A stretch of DNA of 64,000 bases from Aradus depressus (Eukaryota > Arthropoda > Insecta > Hemiptera > Aradidae), in NCBI GenBank assembly GCA_963662175.1, contig OY759220.1, positions 1,922,001 to 1,986,000 on the forward strand, given 5' to 3'. Numbering within the stretch: position 1 is the first letter of the stretch; each line of letters begins with the position of its first letter. The notes under the pieces were generated by a model. It was given only the letters and a program-made list of their open reading frames with translations. It was not told the DNA's origin and searched no databases. The translations under genes and the position numbers were made by a program. Below are positions 20,870 to 32,439 of this stretch, one piece after another.

Positions 20870-21300
20870 TCTTCCCCAGTACAAATTAATCAACTAAGTA
20901 TTTGCTCTCCCTCCAACACCAGTCAACGGCATTAATCAATAGTTGACTTAGTTAGACAGGGACTTCTGAAATTTCGTGTCGATACATTCATTACATCAGT
21001 AGTTACTAGAGTACTTGTGTTAATCACCCTTCCCTTCGGCCCATTTTGCTGAAAACCAGTACGTGTAGTCCTTATGAAAATGAAATGAAAAGATTTTATT
21101 ATTCTATATGGGGTTTCGGATACACATATAAACTTTGTGTTCATCAATTATTCTATCAGAATAACTTCTGATTATTATTACAAGATAACTCGTGTTTATA
21201 CATAAAACCGACACAGATAGAGGAGAAATTTTGTTTTTTCATTTTTGGAAAACTTGAAAGTTTGGTGAAAACTCAACATCAAATTTGTGACCGGTTACAT
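20870..21300 (+). repeat. Family A, near full-length copy
   Basis: It runs from TTCCCCAGTACAAATTAATC (20873) through CGTGTCGATACATTCATTAC (20975) and CAACATCAAATTTGTGACCG (about 21272) to GGTTACATAACTTC (21292-21305). The TAC microsatellite starts directly at its 3' end. No coding capacity. Confidence 0.8.
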
Positions 21301-21302
21301 AA

Positions 21303-21482
21303 CTTCTACTTCTACTACTACTACTACTGCTACTTCTACTTCTACTTCTACTTCTACTACTACAACTACTACTACTACTACTACTTCTACTACTACTACT
21401 ACTACTACTGCTACTTCTAGTTCTACTACTACTACTACTTCTACTACTACTACTACTACTACTGCTACTTCTAGTTCTACTT

Positions 21483-21535
<53 letters not shown>

Positions 21536-21548
21536 GCTACGTCTACTT

Positions 21549-21619
<71 letters not shown>

Positions 21620-21632
21620 GCTACTTCTACTT

Positions 21633-21693
<61 letters not shown>

Positions 21694-21818
21694 CACTTCC
21701 AGTTCTACTACTACTTCTACTACTACTATTACTGCTACTACTACTACTACTACTACTACTACGACTACTACTACTATTACTACTACTACTACTACTACTA
21801 CTACTGCTACTTCTACTT

Positions 21819-21855
<37 letters not shown>

Positions 21856-21908
21856 TTCTAGTTCTACTACTACTACTACTACTTCTACTACTACTTCTAC
21901 TTCTACTT

Positions 21909-21945
<37 letters not shown>

Positions 21946-21947
21946 TT

Positions 21948-21987
<40 letters not shown>

Positions 21988-21989
21988 TT

Positions 21990-22050
<61 letters not shown>

Positions 22051-22083
22051 TTCTAGTTCTACTACTACTACTGCTACTTCTAA
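21303..22083 (+). repeat. (TAC)n trinucleotide microsatellite, ~780 bp
   Basis: About 260 units of TAC with interspersed TTC, TGC, TTCTAGTTC and TTCCAC variants arranged in recurring blocks. All six frames are open as poly-Ser, poly-Thr or poly-Val; none is a gene. Confidence 0.97.
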
Positions 22084-22179
22084 ACTTCGTGTAACTGTAA
22101 AAGTAAAGTTTCTGTTTGTCTGCCGAAGTAATAAATGTTTCAACATGAAATTCTATACGTAAATCCAAAATGGACGCAC

Positions 22180-22445
22180 ATATCAATTTCTTTTTCTTTT
22201 TTATCTATCGAACAATAGAAGTTTTAGCCCCGTTGGAAGGAACGCGTTTACATTAGAAGTATGGTTACCACTACATAGGTCTACAGCTGTTTGGTTAATG
22301 TTAGATTGGGATCCTGTGATGCAGCATCCATTTAGATTACCGACGGATGGGTGGATTTCAAGGGATCACACAAGCCCTATTAAAGTTCAAACAGGGCAGG
22401 TTTTACAGAAAGGACCTGGCCCTTTGGTAACCTGACCACCTAATA
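22180..22445. other. Unexplained sequence, open on both strands
   Basis: The plus strand is open without an ATG for about 80 codons to a stop near 22433. The minus strand is open for about 55 codons, ending near 22195 with residues like NAFLPTGLKLLLFDR. Neither matches a family I know. It lies between two family A copies. Confidence 0.25.
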
Positions 22446-22449
22446 AACG

Positions 22450-22830
22450 ATGTTTCCCTCTTCATTGAAAATCAACCGACAGATTTCGCTGACAATCAGT
22501 ACGTTTCTTACTCAGGCACTTCTGGACATCGGGAGTTTTTGTTAAGGGTTTTTGTGCAGTCCTCCCCCTCCCCTAATCCTTTCGTTCCTTTGACCAATTT
22601 AGCTTAAAATCAATATGAGTCACCCTTATGTATGGGATTCTGGATTCTTATAAAACTTCGTTTTGATTCTATCGGGAGTTATCGTGTTCACAGACAAAAA
22701 ACAGGTATTTTTTTTTATTCATGGAATCCAGAAACACATAAAATTCTGATGAGAATTCATTATTGAATTCCTGACCAATTACATAACATCCTCTATATTT
22801 CGCAGGTGTGGTAAAATATGGTGTTTGTTT
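22450..22830 (+). repeat. Family A copy
   Basis: Recognisable words include GAAAATCAACCGACAGATTT near 22466, TATCGTGTTCACAGACA near 22681, and GACCAATTACATAACATCCT near 22775. Confidence 0.65.
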
Positions 22831-22994
22831 AACCTGATAAGGATGATAACAAAATAGTTTTCAAAGACTCTCAGTATACAAAGAGTCAACCCTTTCATCT
22901 GTATGTATGTATATCATAAAGATACAGGTACCTGCATTATATGAGCGTCTTTAGAGACTCTCTGCAGAGGAAATGAGGTGAGGAAAATGAGACT

Positions 22995-23325
22995 TGATAC
23001 AGATGTATTCTCAGGGTTTTGTGGAGTCCAGTCTTCAGATGCGAGTTGTGGAGACCAAATGGGTATGGGAGGTTTTGTGGAGTCCAGTCTTCAGGGGAGA
23101 GTTGTGGAGACCAAATGGGTATGGGAGGTTTTGTGGAGTCCAGTCTTCAGTTGAGAGTTGTGGAGACCAAATGGGTATGGGAGGTTTTGTGGAGTCCAGT
23201 CTTCAGGAGAGAGTTGTGGAGACCAAATGGGTATGGGAGGTTTTGTGGAGTCCAGTCTTCAGGAGAGAGTTGTGGAGACCAAATGGGTATGGGAGGTTTT
23301 GTGGAGTCCAGTCTTCAGTTGTCTG
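22995..23325 (+). repeat. 57-bp minisatellite, about 5.8 copies
   Basis: Units contain TTTTGTGGAGTCCAGTCTTC and GTTGTGGAGACCAAATGGGT. Starts lie at about 23015, 23072, 23129, 23186, 23243 and 23300. Fifty-seven is a multiple of 3, so two plus frames remain open across the array; this is not evidence for a protein. Confidence 0.95.
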
Positions 23326-23460
23326 TCTATTCTATAAAAAATATATGTTTATATTACCAGTTTGGGCATTACACCATGGTCAGGTTCAGATAAATTAAGT
23401 CTGTTTTCTGAGTGGCAAGTTTCTACAATATGTTCGCGTTCCACAACTTACTTCCCCATA
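23326..23460. repeat. Fragment of the 15338-15840 inverted-repeat family
   Basis: On the minus strand, CTGACCATGGTGTAATGCCC and AAACTGGTAATATAAAC are a diverged version of the CGATGG...GCCGAAACCGG motif. GCAAGTTTCTACAATATGTT near 23416 matches sequence near 15800. Confidence 0.55.
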
Positions 23461-23534
23461 GGGCTTTAAATGGGCTTTCGGAAGCTTACACAATGTTGCT
23501 AACTTCATTAAATAAATTTTATTACAGTAAAATA

Positions 23535-23785
23535 TTAGTGGGCTATCGGTAGCCTGCTTGCCTACTGTGAAAGATACGTGAGTTCGATCCCCGCCGGGGC
23601 CTTTAGATTTGTTTTTTTTATCTGGGAGGTGGAAATATTATGAGCATGCCATCTTTCGGAGGAGAAAGTTAAATTGCTATCCCGAGCTTGTATGATGTCA
23701 TGTACTCATTAAAGACCCCTATTCTAACTAGCGAAAATTCAGGACTTTCAAAGTAGAGTCGATCGGCTATCTCTTTGTATCTGTT
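23535..23785 (+). repeat. SINE-1 copy (diverged)
   Basis: The head has GGTAGCCTGCTTGCC, a B box GTTCGATCCC and CCGGGGCCTTTAG. The body has TATCTGGGAGGTGGAAATA, AGCTTGTATGATGTCATGTA and AAAGACCCCTATTC. The 3' end beyond GTAGAGTCG is lost. Confidence 0.8.
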
Positions 23786-24330
23786 GGTTATTTTCAGCAG
23801 ACCAGTCGTCAAGAAACTAAAAAAAAAAAAGAAAAAAAAAAAGAACAGGATAAAAGAAGATATGTTCCTGTAACAGTTTGTGATAATGTCAAGATAAAAA
23901 AAATATTTATGTTGCAATTAATCTTGACAGGAGGCTACGTTGGTGGATAAGTTACTTTCAAGATAAAAAAAAAAACAGCTAAACGGAACGAGTGATGTAT
24001 CCATCTGATCAAATACACAGTAGTGAATGTGGACAGTGGGTGGGCTTATGAGGGCGTAGGAAGAAAACAATATAGTGCATATGTTGAATCGTTTAAAATG
24101 ATATGCTACACATTATTGTTTGAAGGACAGAAATTTGGGGCGTCCCCCTAACAGCGCCCCAAATCAACTTTTTTTTACATCACATAGCCTATTGCATAAG
24201 ATGGAGAATACTTTAAATGAATATTAAGTTTCATTAAAATAAGTTCACCCACTTTGGAGAAATTCATGGGAAAACATACAGACGAACAATCAAAAACTGT
24301 TAAAATACATTTTAGATTAATAAAACGCTC
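23786..24330. other. AT-rich intergenic sequence
   Basis: Poly-A stretches near 23820-23843. A short hairpin (TTGGGGCG...CGCCCCAA) lies near 24135-24163. No gene. Confidence 0.5.
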
Positions 24331-24333
24331 TAA

Positions 24334-24420
24334 TACAGAATATGGGGAGAAAACTCTAGAATCGGAACCCCGTTATACAGAATATGGGGAGAAAACTCTA
24401 GAATCGGAACCCCGTTACGA
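24334..24420 (+). repeat. 42-bp direct duplication
   Basis: Two adjacent copies of a unit starting ACAGAATATGGGGAGAAAAC and ending CGGAACCCCGTTA. Confidence 0.9.
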
Positions 24421-24870
24421 TACTTATATAGATAAATAAAATGACTGAATCTAGGGAGGGAGGAAGGAGGGGTATTTGCCCCGGGCGACATCTGGCCTAA
24501 ATAGGGGAAGTCACCTATGCAAGGAACCCTTCAGTGTGTGATTTCTGTGTAATGTTGTGAGCCTTGTAGCCAGGTCTAGAGTGGCAGGGAGACCCCTGAG
24601 GATGGCAAGGATTGATCCTAACTGTCCCACTGCTAAGAGGTCCATTCCATTACCGGAGCTGGTCTAACACTCCTCACACCCACACTCATCTTGGAGAGTA
24701 ATAAGCGAAACTGCCACTATACCCACACATCCAGGAACACACCGTGTTCCAGGGCAGACTCCTCACTAAGTACGCTTGGAGTCTTAGGAGGGGGAGCGCT
24801 AAGGGATCAGAAATGAAATACGGTCACTTGTCAGTTTTACATTCGCCAGTCCTATGACAAGTTTTCTATT
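24421..24870. other. Intergenic sequence, nothing recognised
   Basis: More GC-balanced than its surroundings, but no open frame or repeat that I recognise. Confidence 0.4.
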
Positions 24871-24887
24871 GCAATGTCATAGCTAAG

Positions 24888-25158
24888 ACTCATGTCCGGG
24901 CTTTAACTACGAGGTCATAGCTCTCTTTCATCGCTCTGGTGGACATGAGGCCGAGTATACACTGAATGTCTAAATTTTGCCTACCCAAGTTGGTTCACTT
25001 AGAGAAAGGAGTCTTCCTATCATCGCTTAGCGATCCATCCCTAGGACGGCGTGCTCTAGGTTTTTTCACTTTCTACATAAAAGAGCCGCGGAAGGGGTTT
25101 TGAACCCGCGATTTTGAGCTCAGTAGACTAGCAAGCTTCTTTTACCGGCGCCCTCTAT
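24888..25158 (-). mobile_element. SINE-1 copy with imperfect target duplication
   Basis: On the minus strand: GGCGCCGGTAAAAGAAG (damaged head), GGGTTCAAAACC B box, body AGGACGCCGTCC-like, GAGCGATG, and end CCCGGACATGAGT. Flanks AATGTCATAGCTAAGAC (about 24872) and AATGTTATAGCCAAGAC (about 25158) match at 15 of 17 positions. That suggests an old insertion. Confidence 0.8.
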
Positions 25159-25580
25159 AATGTTATAGCCAAGACACTATTTACCATTGCCATAACAGAC
25201 TGAATAAGGAACCGTTGTTATAAGACACTACAATCATTGGTATATAAGACATCATATAAAGAAGCTATTGTGCTATTTTTACAAGGCACTCACTATACGA
25301 GAACTATGGAAGGTTTAATGTACAGAGCCCAGTTACAATACCCTATGGGGCTATGAACTATATATATTTTCTGCATTATTTCGTGAGTCTATTCTAGAGA
25401 CCAAAATAAGAAAAAAAAATCTATAAACATGGATCCGCAAATGCTTCCTCAAAGAGTTATGATCAAAAGAACACAATCCATTGATATTGGAAATGTTGAC
25501 ATGAAAATAATGAAGAATATTGAAGATTTCACAACTAGAGAGGTCGTGTAGTACTCTAGTGATGGAGTTTGGAACTACAC
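25159..25580. other. Intergenic sequence with one small open frame
   Basis: An ATG at 25431 opens a 40-codon frame (MDPQMLPQRVMIKRTQ...) that ends just before the retrotransposon insertion. It is too short to support; no family is recognised. Confidence 0.3.
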
Positions 25581-25590
25581 AGTCATATTA

Positions 25591-27097
25591 ATAATAATAA
25601 TAATTTTTATTGTCCAAAGGGATGACCCCTATACAATACAATTGAGTCAGTGACCATTACTTTTACAATATTGACATTAACATTTCCAAAATTATATATT
25701 GGTCAGCTGGACAAAAATGACATATATACAGGAACCTTTAACAAGCTAAATAAATAACATGAATAAATAAAGTATAAATAAAATAAGTACTATACTATGG
25801 AAGTTTATAATAAGAAGTTATAATACGTTAATAGTAATATACTGTGGAAGTTAAATACATTATTCATTAACAATGAATGATCTTAGTTTCAGAGCGCTGA
25901 TTATATAATGAAAAATGTTTGAGATATCATTCTTATTATGGGCTAGAAGTAATGTGTGAAAGCTGGATCGGTCTATACTGACACTCTGAGGCAGGAAGTG
26001 GCTTCTAATGGGGGAGTAGATCGGACAGGATATTAATAGGTGGTATAAGTCTTCCAATTCGTTTTTGTTGCAGATCGTACAAAATTCTTGGGGATTAAGG
26101 GTGTATACATTATTTTTGTAACTGATTTTTATATAGTACTTGCCAGATAGACGAAGTTGTGCCAGTGTTTTGAGATGTGAGAAAGGAGCGTTCAGGTTTA
26201 GGTATGGTTGGAGTTGGTCTGGGTTGTAAATATTGGGATAAAAGGTGTTGAAACGGCAATCTAAAAGGTAATTTTTATCTTTATTCTTCAGATGGTTGAC
26301 AAATGCATCCGAAACCCTGGGCAGGGAGTTTTTTATCTTTACCGGATCCAATATATTTAATAATTCTCCCTCCCCAATTTCATTCAAAATGCTTTTTACT
26401 TGGGACACCCAATTGAATCTCGTGGCATTTGGCTTCTGTAAACTTAATTCCCTTAGTTTTATGTAACACATTTTGGGGTACCTACTGTTGTCCATCTCCA
26501 GCAACCTAACTATCCATCTCAGCGAGTAGTTTAACAGTTTCCAGGCTATATGCGTTAGGTTAAACTCAAGTCTTATCATGGAGGATGGGGTACTTCTGGG
26601 CAGGGAGAGGAGCCTTTTAAAGAAGTTAAGATGCGCCCTCTCGAGATGATCAGCATACCGGAGACCCCAGACCTGAGCGCAGTACAACAGCCCACTAACT
26701 GCTATTGCATCATTGATTTTGGTTCTTCCCTTCCATGATCTAATCTTGGACCTTTGACATGTGTCGATGACTGATCCAACCGCTATGTTGGTTTTTGATA
26801 TTGGCAAGTTGGTTGCATTAAGGAATAAACCAGAGTTACTAAAGGGGATTCCTAAATATGTGTATTGTGGGACTATTTCAATTTCAGAGTTATTATAAAG
26901 TAATTTTTTTATTTTACGGACCTTACCCCTGTGAAATATAATTATTTTGGTTTTGTCAGTGTTGAGTTCCAAAAAATTTTGTTGACAATAGAGGTGCAGT
27001 GATTCTAGTTTTCTTTCTACATCCCTGGGAGAGTCGGCTAAAATTACTAGATCATGGGCATAGAGAAGTAGCATGATGTTAGACTGAGGGGAAATAT
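25591..27097 (-). mobile_element. 5'-truncated non-LTR retrotransposon with 10-bp target duplication
   Basis: The duplication AGTCATATTA is present at 25581-25590 and 27098-27107. The minus-strand 3' end is a short ATT/TAA repeat (+ strand ATAATAATAATAATTT). The 5' end is cut within the reverse transcriptase domain, which is typical of incomplete target-primed reverse transcription. The insert is 1507 bp. Confidence 0.9.
25860..27074 (-). pseudogene. Non-LTR ORF2, C-terminal 404 residues (truncated, active site altered)
   Basis: The frame opens only a few codons upstream of the reverse transcriptase motif C. That motif reads LLLYAHDLVILADSP where the family norm is YADD, so the first catalytic Asp is His. 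Next are FLELNTDKTKIIIF (motif D region), the palm/thumb segment YTYLGIPFSNSG, a long C-terminal region with LLYCAQVWG, and a C-terminal zinc motif (CTICNKNELEDLYHLLISC). The rest of the frame is uninterrupted. Missing endonuclease and most of the reverse transcriptase make it inactive. The overall wording suggests a CR1/Jockey-group element; the exact clade is not determined. Confidence 0.88.
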
Positions 27098-27107
27098 AGT
27101 CATATTA

Positions 27108-27760
27108 GTATCAATTTTTTTTTTTTTTTATTTAAATTGTTGTTTTACTAACCACGAAATCGACGAATTTCTCATGGCACAAGGGAAATGACAGGCAGAA
27201 AATAAGTTTCAAAGCAAAATTATTATATATGTATAGGTATTATATAAGGTTACGTATTAAAAAAATGTGTCACATCATTGGATATTTCGCCATTATTTTG
27301 GCATTATCATTCTAAAATTTGACAATTCCTATGTTAAAAATATTATTATTTTAACTGTCTCTATGACTTAATATTGTCAACAATGCAATGAATCTTACTT
27401 TTACTTATTTTTAACTATGTATATACACATATAATATGTGATAATAATAGTATCTTATTATATTTAAAATAATTTTTCAATTCCAAAAAAATGTGACAAT
27501 ATGTTATGATTAATAAAATAGCGTTATAGTTTTTTTATAGTGTTTTGATCTGAAAAGAATATAATTAATCGTTTATCCTCGTTGATACATTAAACTATTA
27601 TATATTCTATATTAAAAGAGTTATTAATCTGCATTTAGTCAAATATAAATATGATAGTTACAAATGAGGATGAAAGATGAATTATTTAATAATATTTTTT
27701 ACTGATCTTAAAAAAAATAATAACGCTAACTTATTCATGATACAGTTAGTTATTGTGAAT
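27108..27760. other. AT-rich intergenic sequence
   Basis: Begins with a poly-T stretch (27116-27129). No gene or recognised repeat. Confidence 0.5.
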
Positions 27761-27761
27761 C

Positions 27762-27935
27762 AGGGCCGGGGCTTTAACTAAGAGGTCATATCGCCTTACT
27801 ACCAAAATAACGAAATATGTAGGACTCTTTTGCTGCTCTGAAAAAAAATTTACAATTTTAGAATTATAATCACGAAATAATGCCGAAACGTTCATTGATA
27901 TGAAAAAAAATTGTAAATATGGAACCTATAGTAGT
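27762..27935 (-). repeat. SINE-1 3' fragment followed by a GCCGAAACG motif
   Basis: GGGGCTTTAACTAAGAGGTC (27769) is the 3' end of SINE-1 on the minus strand. Next to it, ATCACGAAATAATGCCGAAA (about 27869) resembles the CGATGG..GCCGAAACCGG motif of the inverted-repeat family. Two ATTTACAATTTT / AAAAATTGTAAAT words flank it as a short inverted repeat. Confidence 0.5.
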
Positions 27936-28289
27936 TATAATTTTTTTTTTTCTACCCCTTGGGATTATTGGATGTGTAATACGGAACCGTTCAGTGTGTG
28001 ATCTGACCAGACTGTTTGGTCCCTTTTATTGATGCTTGAATGGCACTAAAGCGCTAGGCACACAACGAGACTGAACAATGCTTGTACCCGAGTAGGCTAC
28101 GACAGTACCTAATTGAAATGTACAATTATAAAGTTTGCCAGCAGACGGAGGGCGGCCTTTGACAGCTTCATCCCTGGCAAAGCCCTAACATTATACACAT
28201 ATTTGACTACCTCTAATAATCGTCTCTACTAAAATCAGCTAGAAGCCTTCAGTCAATTTTAAATGGAAATTTAACGGACCTTTTTAGCA

Positions 28290-28800
28290 CACACGGAAAT
28301 TTCCGCTCTCCCTCGAAATCTTTCATTTCTTCTTTATTTGGACCCTTATTTTCTGTTTTTGCTCTTTTGAGATACATTCAATCTATAAATTTGAGGCTAC
28401 ATCCTCAGTCATAGTAAGTTTCTCCTCTCCCTCCAAATCTTTCATTTCTTCATTACTTGGACCCTTACCTTCTGTTTTTGCTCTTTTGAGATTCATTCAA
28501 TCTATAAATTTGAGGCTACATCTACACTCATAGTAAGTTTCTGCTCTCCCACGAAATCTTCGGTTTCTATATTTGGTGCATCCTTACCTTCTGTTTTTGC
28601 TCTTTTGAGGGGCCTTTATTTCTGAATTTCAGGCTACATCTTAGGCTTCCGCTCTCTCTCCCTCTAAAACCTTTATATCTTTCTTCTGTGGATCCTCACC
28701 TTCTATTTTTTTCTCTTTTCAGTGTCCTTCGATCTCTGAATTTACGAATATTTATTTATTATTAAACGTAAGTTTCCGCTCTCCCCCTGGTTCCTGGCCT
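28290..28800. repeat. ~115-bp imperfect tandem repeat, four units
   Basis: Units share GCTCTCCCTCGAAATCTTTC, TTCTGTTTTTGCTCTTTTGA and TTTGAGGCTACATC. The same sequence occurs near 35385-35520 (reverse) and 61150-61500 (same orientation). Confidence 0.8.
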
Positions 28801-29390
28801 GGACTGGGATCCACGATTCCAGACCAGGATACCAAATAAAGAGATCGAAGGTTTAAAGAGAGAGAGAGCATCCGATTCCACAGTTTCTCTATCCGTTCCA
28901 GACCTGAACCCGGGTATTTCGGATATTGGTTCTTGAGAAAATGGGTACAAAAATGTTCGGTTCTTGGCAAGGGTACAAGATACTGCAGCAGTCAGTCTGA
29001 CAATGATTGGTAGCGGTTGGTTCCCTCTTGGCTGCAGTTCTATAATGCACGACTATGCTCTGACTTTAATTTGAACAGGCCCCTTCCCTCCGCTGGTTTC
29101 ATGTTGACATGAGCCCCTATAAATCTCACAGTACAAATTCATAATTCTGGAGGGAGGTTTGACCCAGCTTCCGACCTACCACAGACCACAGACCACACTC
29201 CTCAACATGTCCTCACAACCCTTCACACCCCCTTTGTCACAGTGCTATTACTCCCTTTACATACCCATAAAGAAATTGTTATTTTGAAAAAGAAGATTTT
29301 ACTTTCCACAGCTAGAAGTATTATGAGAGATTCATAGTAAAATAGAATAGAAAACAAAGGGCAGTTTTTGAGTTGAGCCCTTCTGACCCC
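28801..29390. other. Intergenic sequence
   Basis: 28801-28980 resembles 61500-61740 (GGAACCGAGAACCAG-type words in the opposite strand), so it belongs to the same ~115-bp-unit repeat family. Nothing further recognised. Confidence 0.4.
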
Positions 29391-29545
29391 CCCCCCCCCC
29401 CTTCCCTTTGTTCAAAATTTTGTGTTGATACATTCATTCTATCGGCCATTATTAGAGTTTTTATGTAGAGTTTTTATGTTAAGCCTCCCCTCTAATCCTC
29501 CCTTCCCTTTGATCGATTTGGCTGAAAAACAATGGGTGTCGTCAA
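29391..29545 (+). repeat. Family A internal part
   Basis: TTTTGTGTTGATACATTCAT at 29418, TCGGCCATTATTAGAG, then CCCTTTGATCGATTTGGCTG near 29504. A poly-C run precedes it. Confidence 0.65.
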
Positions 29546-29782
29546 AGATTCACATGTTTTTATTAATAATTAATAAGGTCAAGGCCCTTCCCCCAAGCCT
29601 CCCCTCTCCCCCCCCCCCAAAAAAAAAACCCTCCCCACCAAAAATTCATTTGTGCGGGAGTTTTTTAAATTTAATTTCGATTTTTTCATTATTGTGTAAA
29701 TCCGTGTTTCTAAAGATCTATTTGGAAGGGGGCGAAAGCATAGAGTTTTCTCATCTGGGATGTAAAAAAAAACTTTAATGAC

Positions 29783-29965
29783 GCCGTCCTTCGGATGGGA
29801 GGGGAGATTTAGCGATGGTCCGATATCAGGTACTCGTTGTAGATCCCTATCCTACCAACTAAATCTGGGTAGGCAAAATTTAAAACTCACAGAGTCGGGC
29901 TCATGTCCATCAGAGAGGCGAAAGAGATGATGACCTTGTAGTTAAAGCCCGGGCATGAGTCACAA
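29783..29965 (+). repeat. SINE-1 copy, 5'-truncated
   Basis: Starts in the body at GCCGTCCTTCGGATGGGAGG and continues through TCAGGTACTCGTTGTAGATC, GAGTCGGGCTCATGTCCATC and GTAGTTAAAGCCCGGGCATG to AGTCACAAACAAAC. Confidence 0.85.
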
Positions 29966-30574
29966 ACAAACGAACAATTGGTCTATTAGGAAGGAGGTAT
30001 TATTCTTATTTAGACAACAAGAAATAGTCGGGGAAGGGACGGAACAAGTTTGTAGGATCTAGATGGGCTCCAAGTTGGGCAATAACTCAAAGTTACTCAG
30101 TCAGGTTCCATTTGGAAACCGATTAGATGGAGAAAGTTCAGGGGGGGGTCGACGACGACAGAAGCACAGGATGGGGGGGCGACAGAAACAGAAGGGTAGG
30201 AGGGGAGGCTGCAGAAATAGGGAGGGGATAGAAATTATAAAATGTCAGTGTTTGAACCTACAGCCAACCAGCGGCTCCACAAGACACTTTTAGAATAGTC
30301 AAACCTTATATACTTTATTGTATATGTATAGAGGATTTTAATTATCCCCACCCACCCCTCCAGATCCTCTCCTGGCCTTTGGTTGGGACCTCCGGTGGTG
30401 GCCACGACACCCGTTCGCCGAATGGTCGGGGACAAAAGGGCCTAACAAGCTTATTATCAAATAAAACAATTATCAAATATAACAATAATAAAATTATTAT
30501 CTGTTGCTATGATGGTAGGCTAGGAGCGACCGCTGCCGACCATCTGCGACGATATGCTGTCACTCCCAGCCCAC

Positions 30575-31010
30575 CTTAATTTCCTTGGCGCGCCGAGAGA
30601 GCTCGGAATGAATGTGGGGCGTTCGCTGGGTGTAATCGGCGTGCCTGCAGTCGTCCTCGGCTCAGGGTCATAGTGCTTTCTTCTTTCTCCGCCAGGAGGC
30701 GACAAATCGGCTGAACGATCCTGTCCCCCGTATCAACTCCACCCTAGGCCCATCTTACAGCGGACATTCGAGGATTACATGTTCTGCAGTATCGACTCCG
30801 TCGCACGAACAGTTAAAAACTAATTGGGAAAGAGAAACGGGCGAGTTGGATGAAGATGTTTGAGTGGATAAAACTCGACTTGCTGCTGGATCTGTGTTTC
30901 GATAAGAGCAGAGTCGATTCCGTCTCGATAACCCCCACCCCATATCCGCTCTCCAGGCTTCTTCCTCCAACTTCCGTTTCCCGTCCTCAAAAGAAACATT
31001 CCCCCTCATC
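30575..31010 (-). pseudogene. Non-LTR ORF2 C-terminal fragment (second copy)
   Basis: The minus-strand frame 30755-31009 ends in FNCSCDGVDTAEHVILECPL, the same zinc motif as at 20121-20395. A stop (TAA where the other copy has TAC for Tyr) ends the frame, yet the homologous DGPR...LIRGT and the basic C-terminus continue beyond to about 30590. The rest of ORF2 is missing or unrecognisable. Confidence 0.7.
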
Positions 31011-31950
31011 CCCTCTTCCTCCTCCCCCTGCCCTCCCTTCTTCGCCCTTTCCTGTGTTCTCCTTTAACGGACTTACCTTCAAATCATTTCCGCTCCTTAA
31101 TGGGCTTCAGAACCCAAGATAAACGGCGAAGGAAATGAAAAATCTGATGAAAAAAAGAAAAATTTAACTTGTTATTTTTTTTTATGTATTTTTTTTATTA
31201 GTATTATTTTTACTTGGATGTTCTCATAAGGAAATGTAAGTCTGATGTTGGGGCCGAAAAGTCAAGTCCGAGACAGGCTCTGATTCTTGTTGCCATGCGC
31301 TTAAAACGTAACGAAAAGAGAGCCCCTACGTAAGTCAACTATTGTTTATTAGCCCAAACTTAATTTAATTAGGTTCAAATTAATTAAATTTAATTAATTG
31401 ATTAATTTGTTCTGGGGTAATACATTGAATCCATTAGTTCGACACATTGCCGATAGACATCGTGGTTACGACGACCTTTGCTCATATATTTCCTCTCTCC
31501 GGTCGCCATTTGAAAAACGAAATTGAGCAAAAAATATCTTCTGATTCTATTCATCATTATCTTTCATTTGATCCCCCACTCTACCGTAACGATCAAATCA
31601 AATTGATTTTTTTATACGCCCCCCTTCACCCCCCCCCCCCCCCCCCCCTACTCTACTTGACTCCATGAGTGCCTCACATTGCTCAGATTTATTTCCATAT
31701 TTTTAAGTGCAATAAACATTGAGATCAGAGAGTTGTGTGGGGGAGCAACTGAAAGACGATGTTTTTCAACCCCCATAACCGCCGTATCGAATATAAATTT
31801 CGAATGAAAAAAACATATATTTCATATCTACTCGGAGTAAGATCTTATAGTATGGCTCGGTTCTCTCAGGGATTTTGTTGCTCAAATGGTTTGAACTTTG
31901 AGACGGACGGACAGACTTACTGTTCCATTTTGGATTTTCCATCTACGCAA
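31011..31950. other. Intergenic sequence
   Basis: Holds C-rich and T-rich stretches, an AATTAATT-rich block near 31365-31405, and a run of 20 C at 31629-31648. No supported gene. Confidence 0.5.
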
Positions 31951-31951
31951 C

Positions 31952-32258
31952 TCTGTACAATCCTCACAACCTGTCTAAGTGCTTATCTGTACAAGCCTCA
32001 CAACCTGTCTAGGTGCTATCTGTACATACCTCACAACCTGTCTAGGTGCTATCTGTACAAGCCTCACAGCCTCTTTAGGTGCTTATCTGTACAAGTCTCA
32101 CAAATTGTCTAGGTGCTTATCTGTAAACACCTCACAACCTGTCTATATGCTTATCTGTACAAGCCTCACAACCTGTCTAGGTGCTATCTGTACAAGCCTC
32201 ACAGCCTCTTTAGGTGCTTTTTCTGTACAAGCCTCACAACCTGTCTAGGTGCTTATCA
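31952..32258 (+). repeat. 33/34-bp minisatellite, about 9 units
   Basis: Units read CTCACAACCTGTCTAGGTGC followed by TATCTGTACAAGC or TTATCTGTACAAGC. Variants CAGCCTCTTTAGG and TGTCTATATGC are repeated as blocks, pointing to a higher-order arrangement. Confidence 0.93.
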
Positions 32259-32439
32259 TTCATCACTTTTCATTGTTGTTGTTCCCTTTTACTTGATGAG
32301 ATGTACGAAATATTCGAAAATTGGTAATCGGTCAAATATTCGATGTTTTCATCCGAGTTTCTTGTTTTCCAACTCTCGGTTCCAAAAAATAATAAAAAAA
32401 AAAAAAAGTTTTCAGTGAATGACCTTAATGTACTTCTCC

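Noticed and set aside
21239..22186. Frames of 280-315 codons encoding poly-Ser, poly-Thr or poly-Val
   Set aside because: Translation of the TAC microsatellite in every frame; no unique sequence or start context.
22994..23398. Two overlapping ~130-codon frames over the 57-bp repeat
   Set aside because: 57 is a multiple of 3, so open frames follow automatically; no conserved domain.
31759..32418. Overlapping frames with repeated CLGAYLYKPHNLSRC-like peptides
   Set aside because: Produced by the 33/34-bp minisatellite; the frame changes between units.
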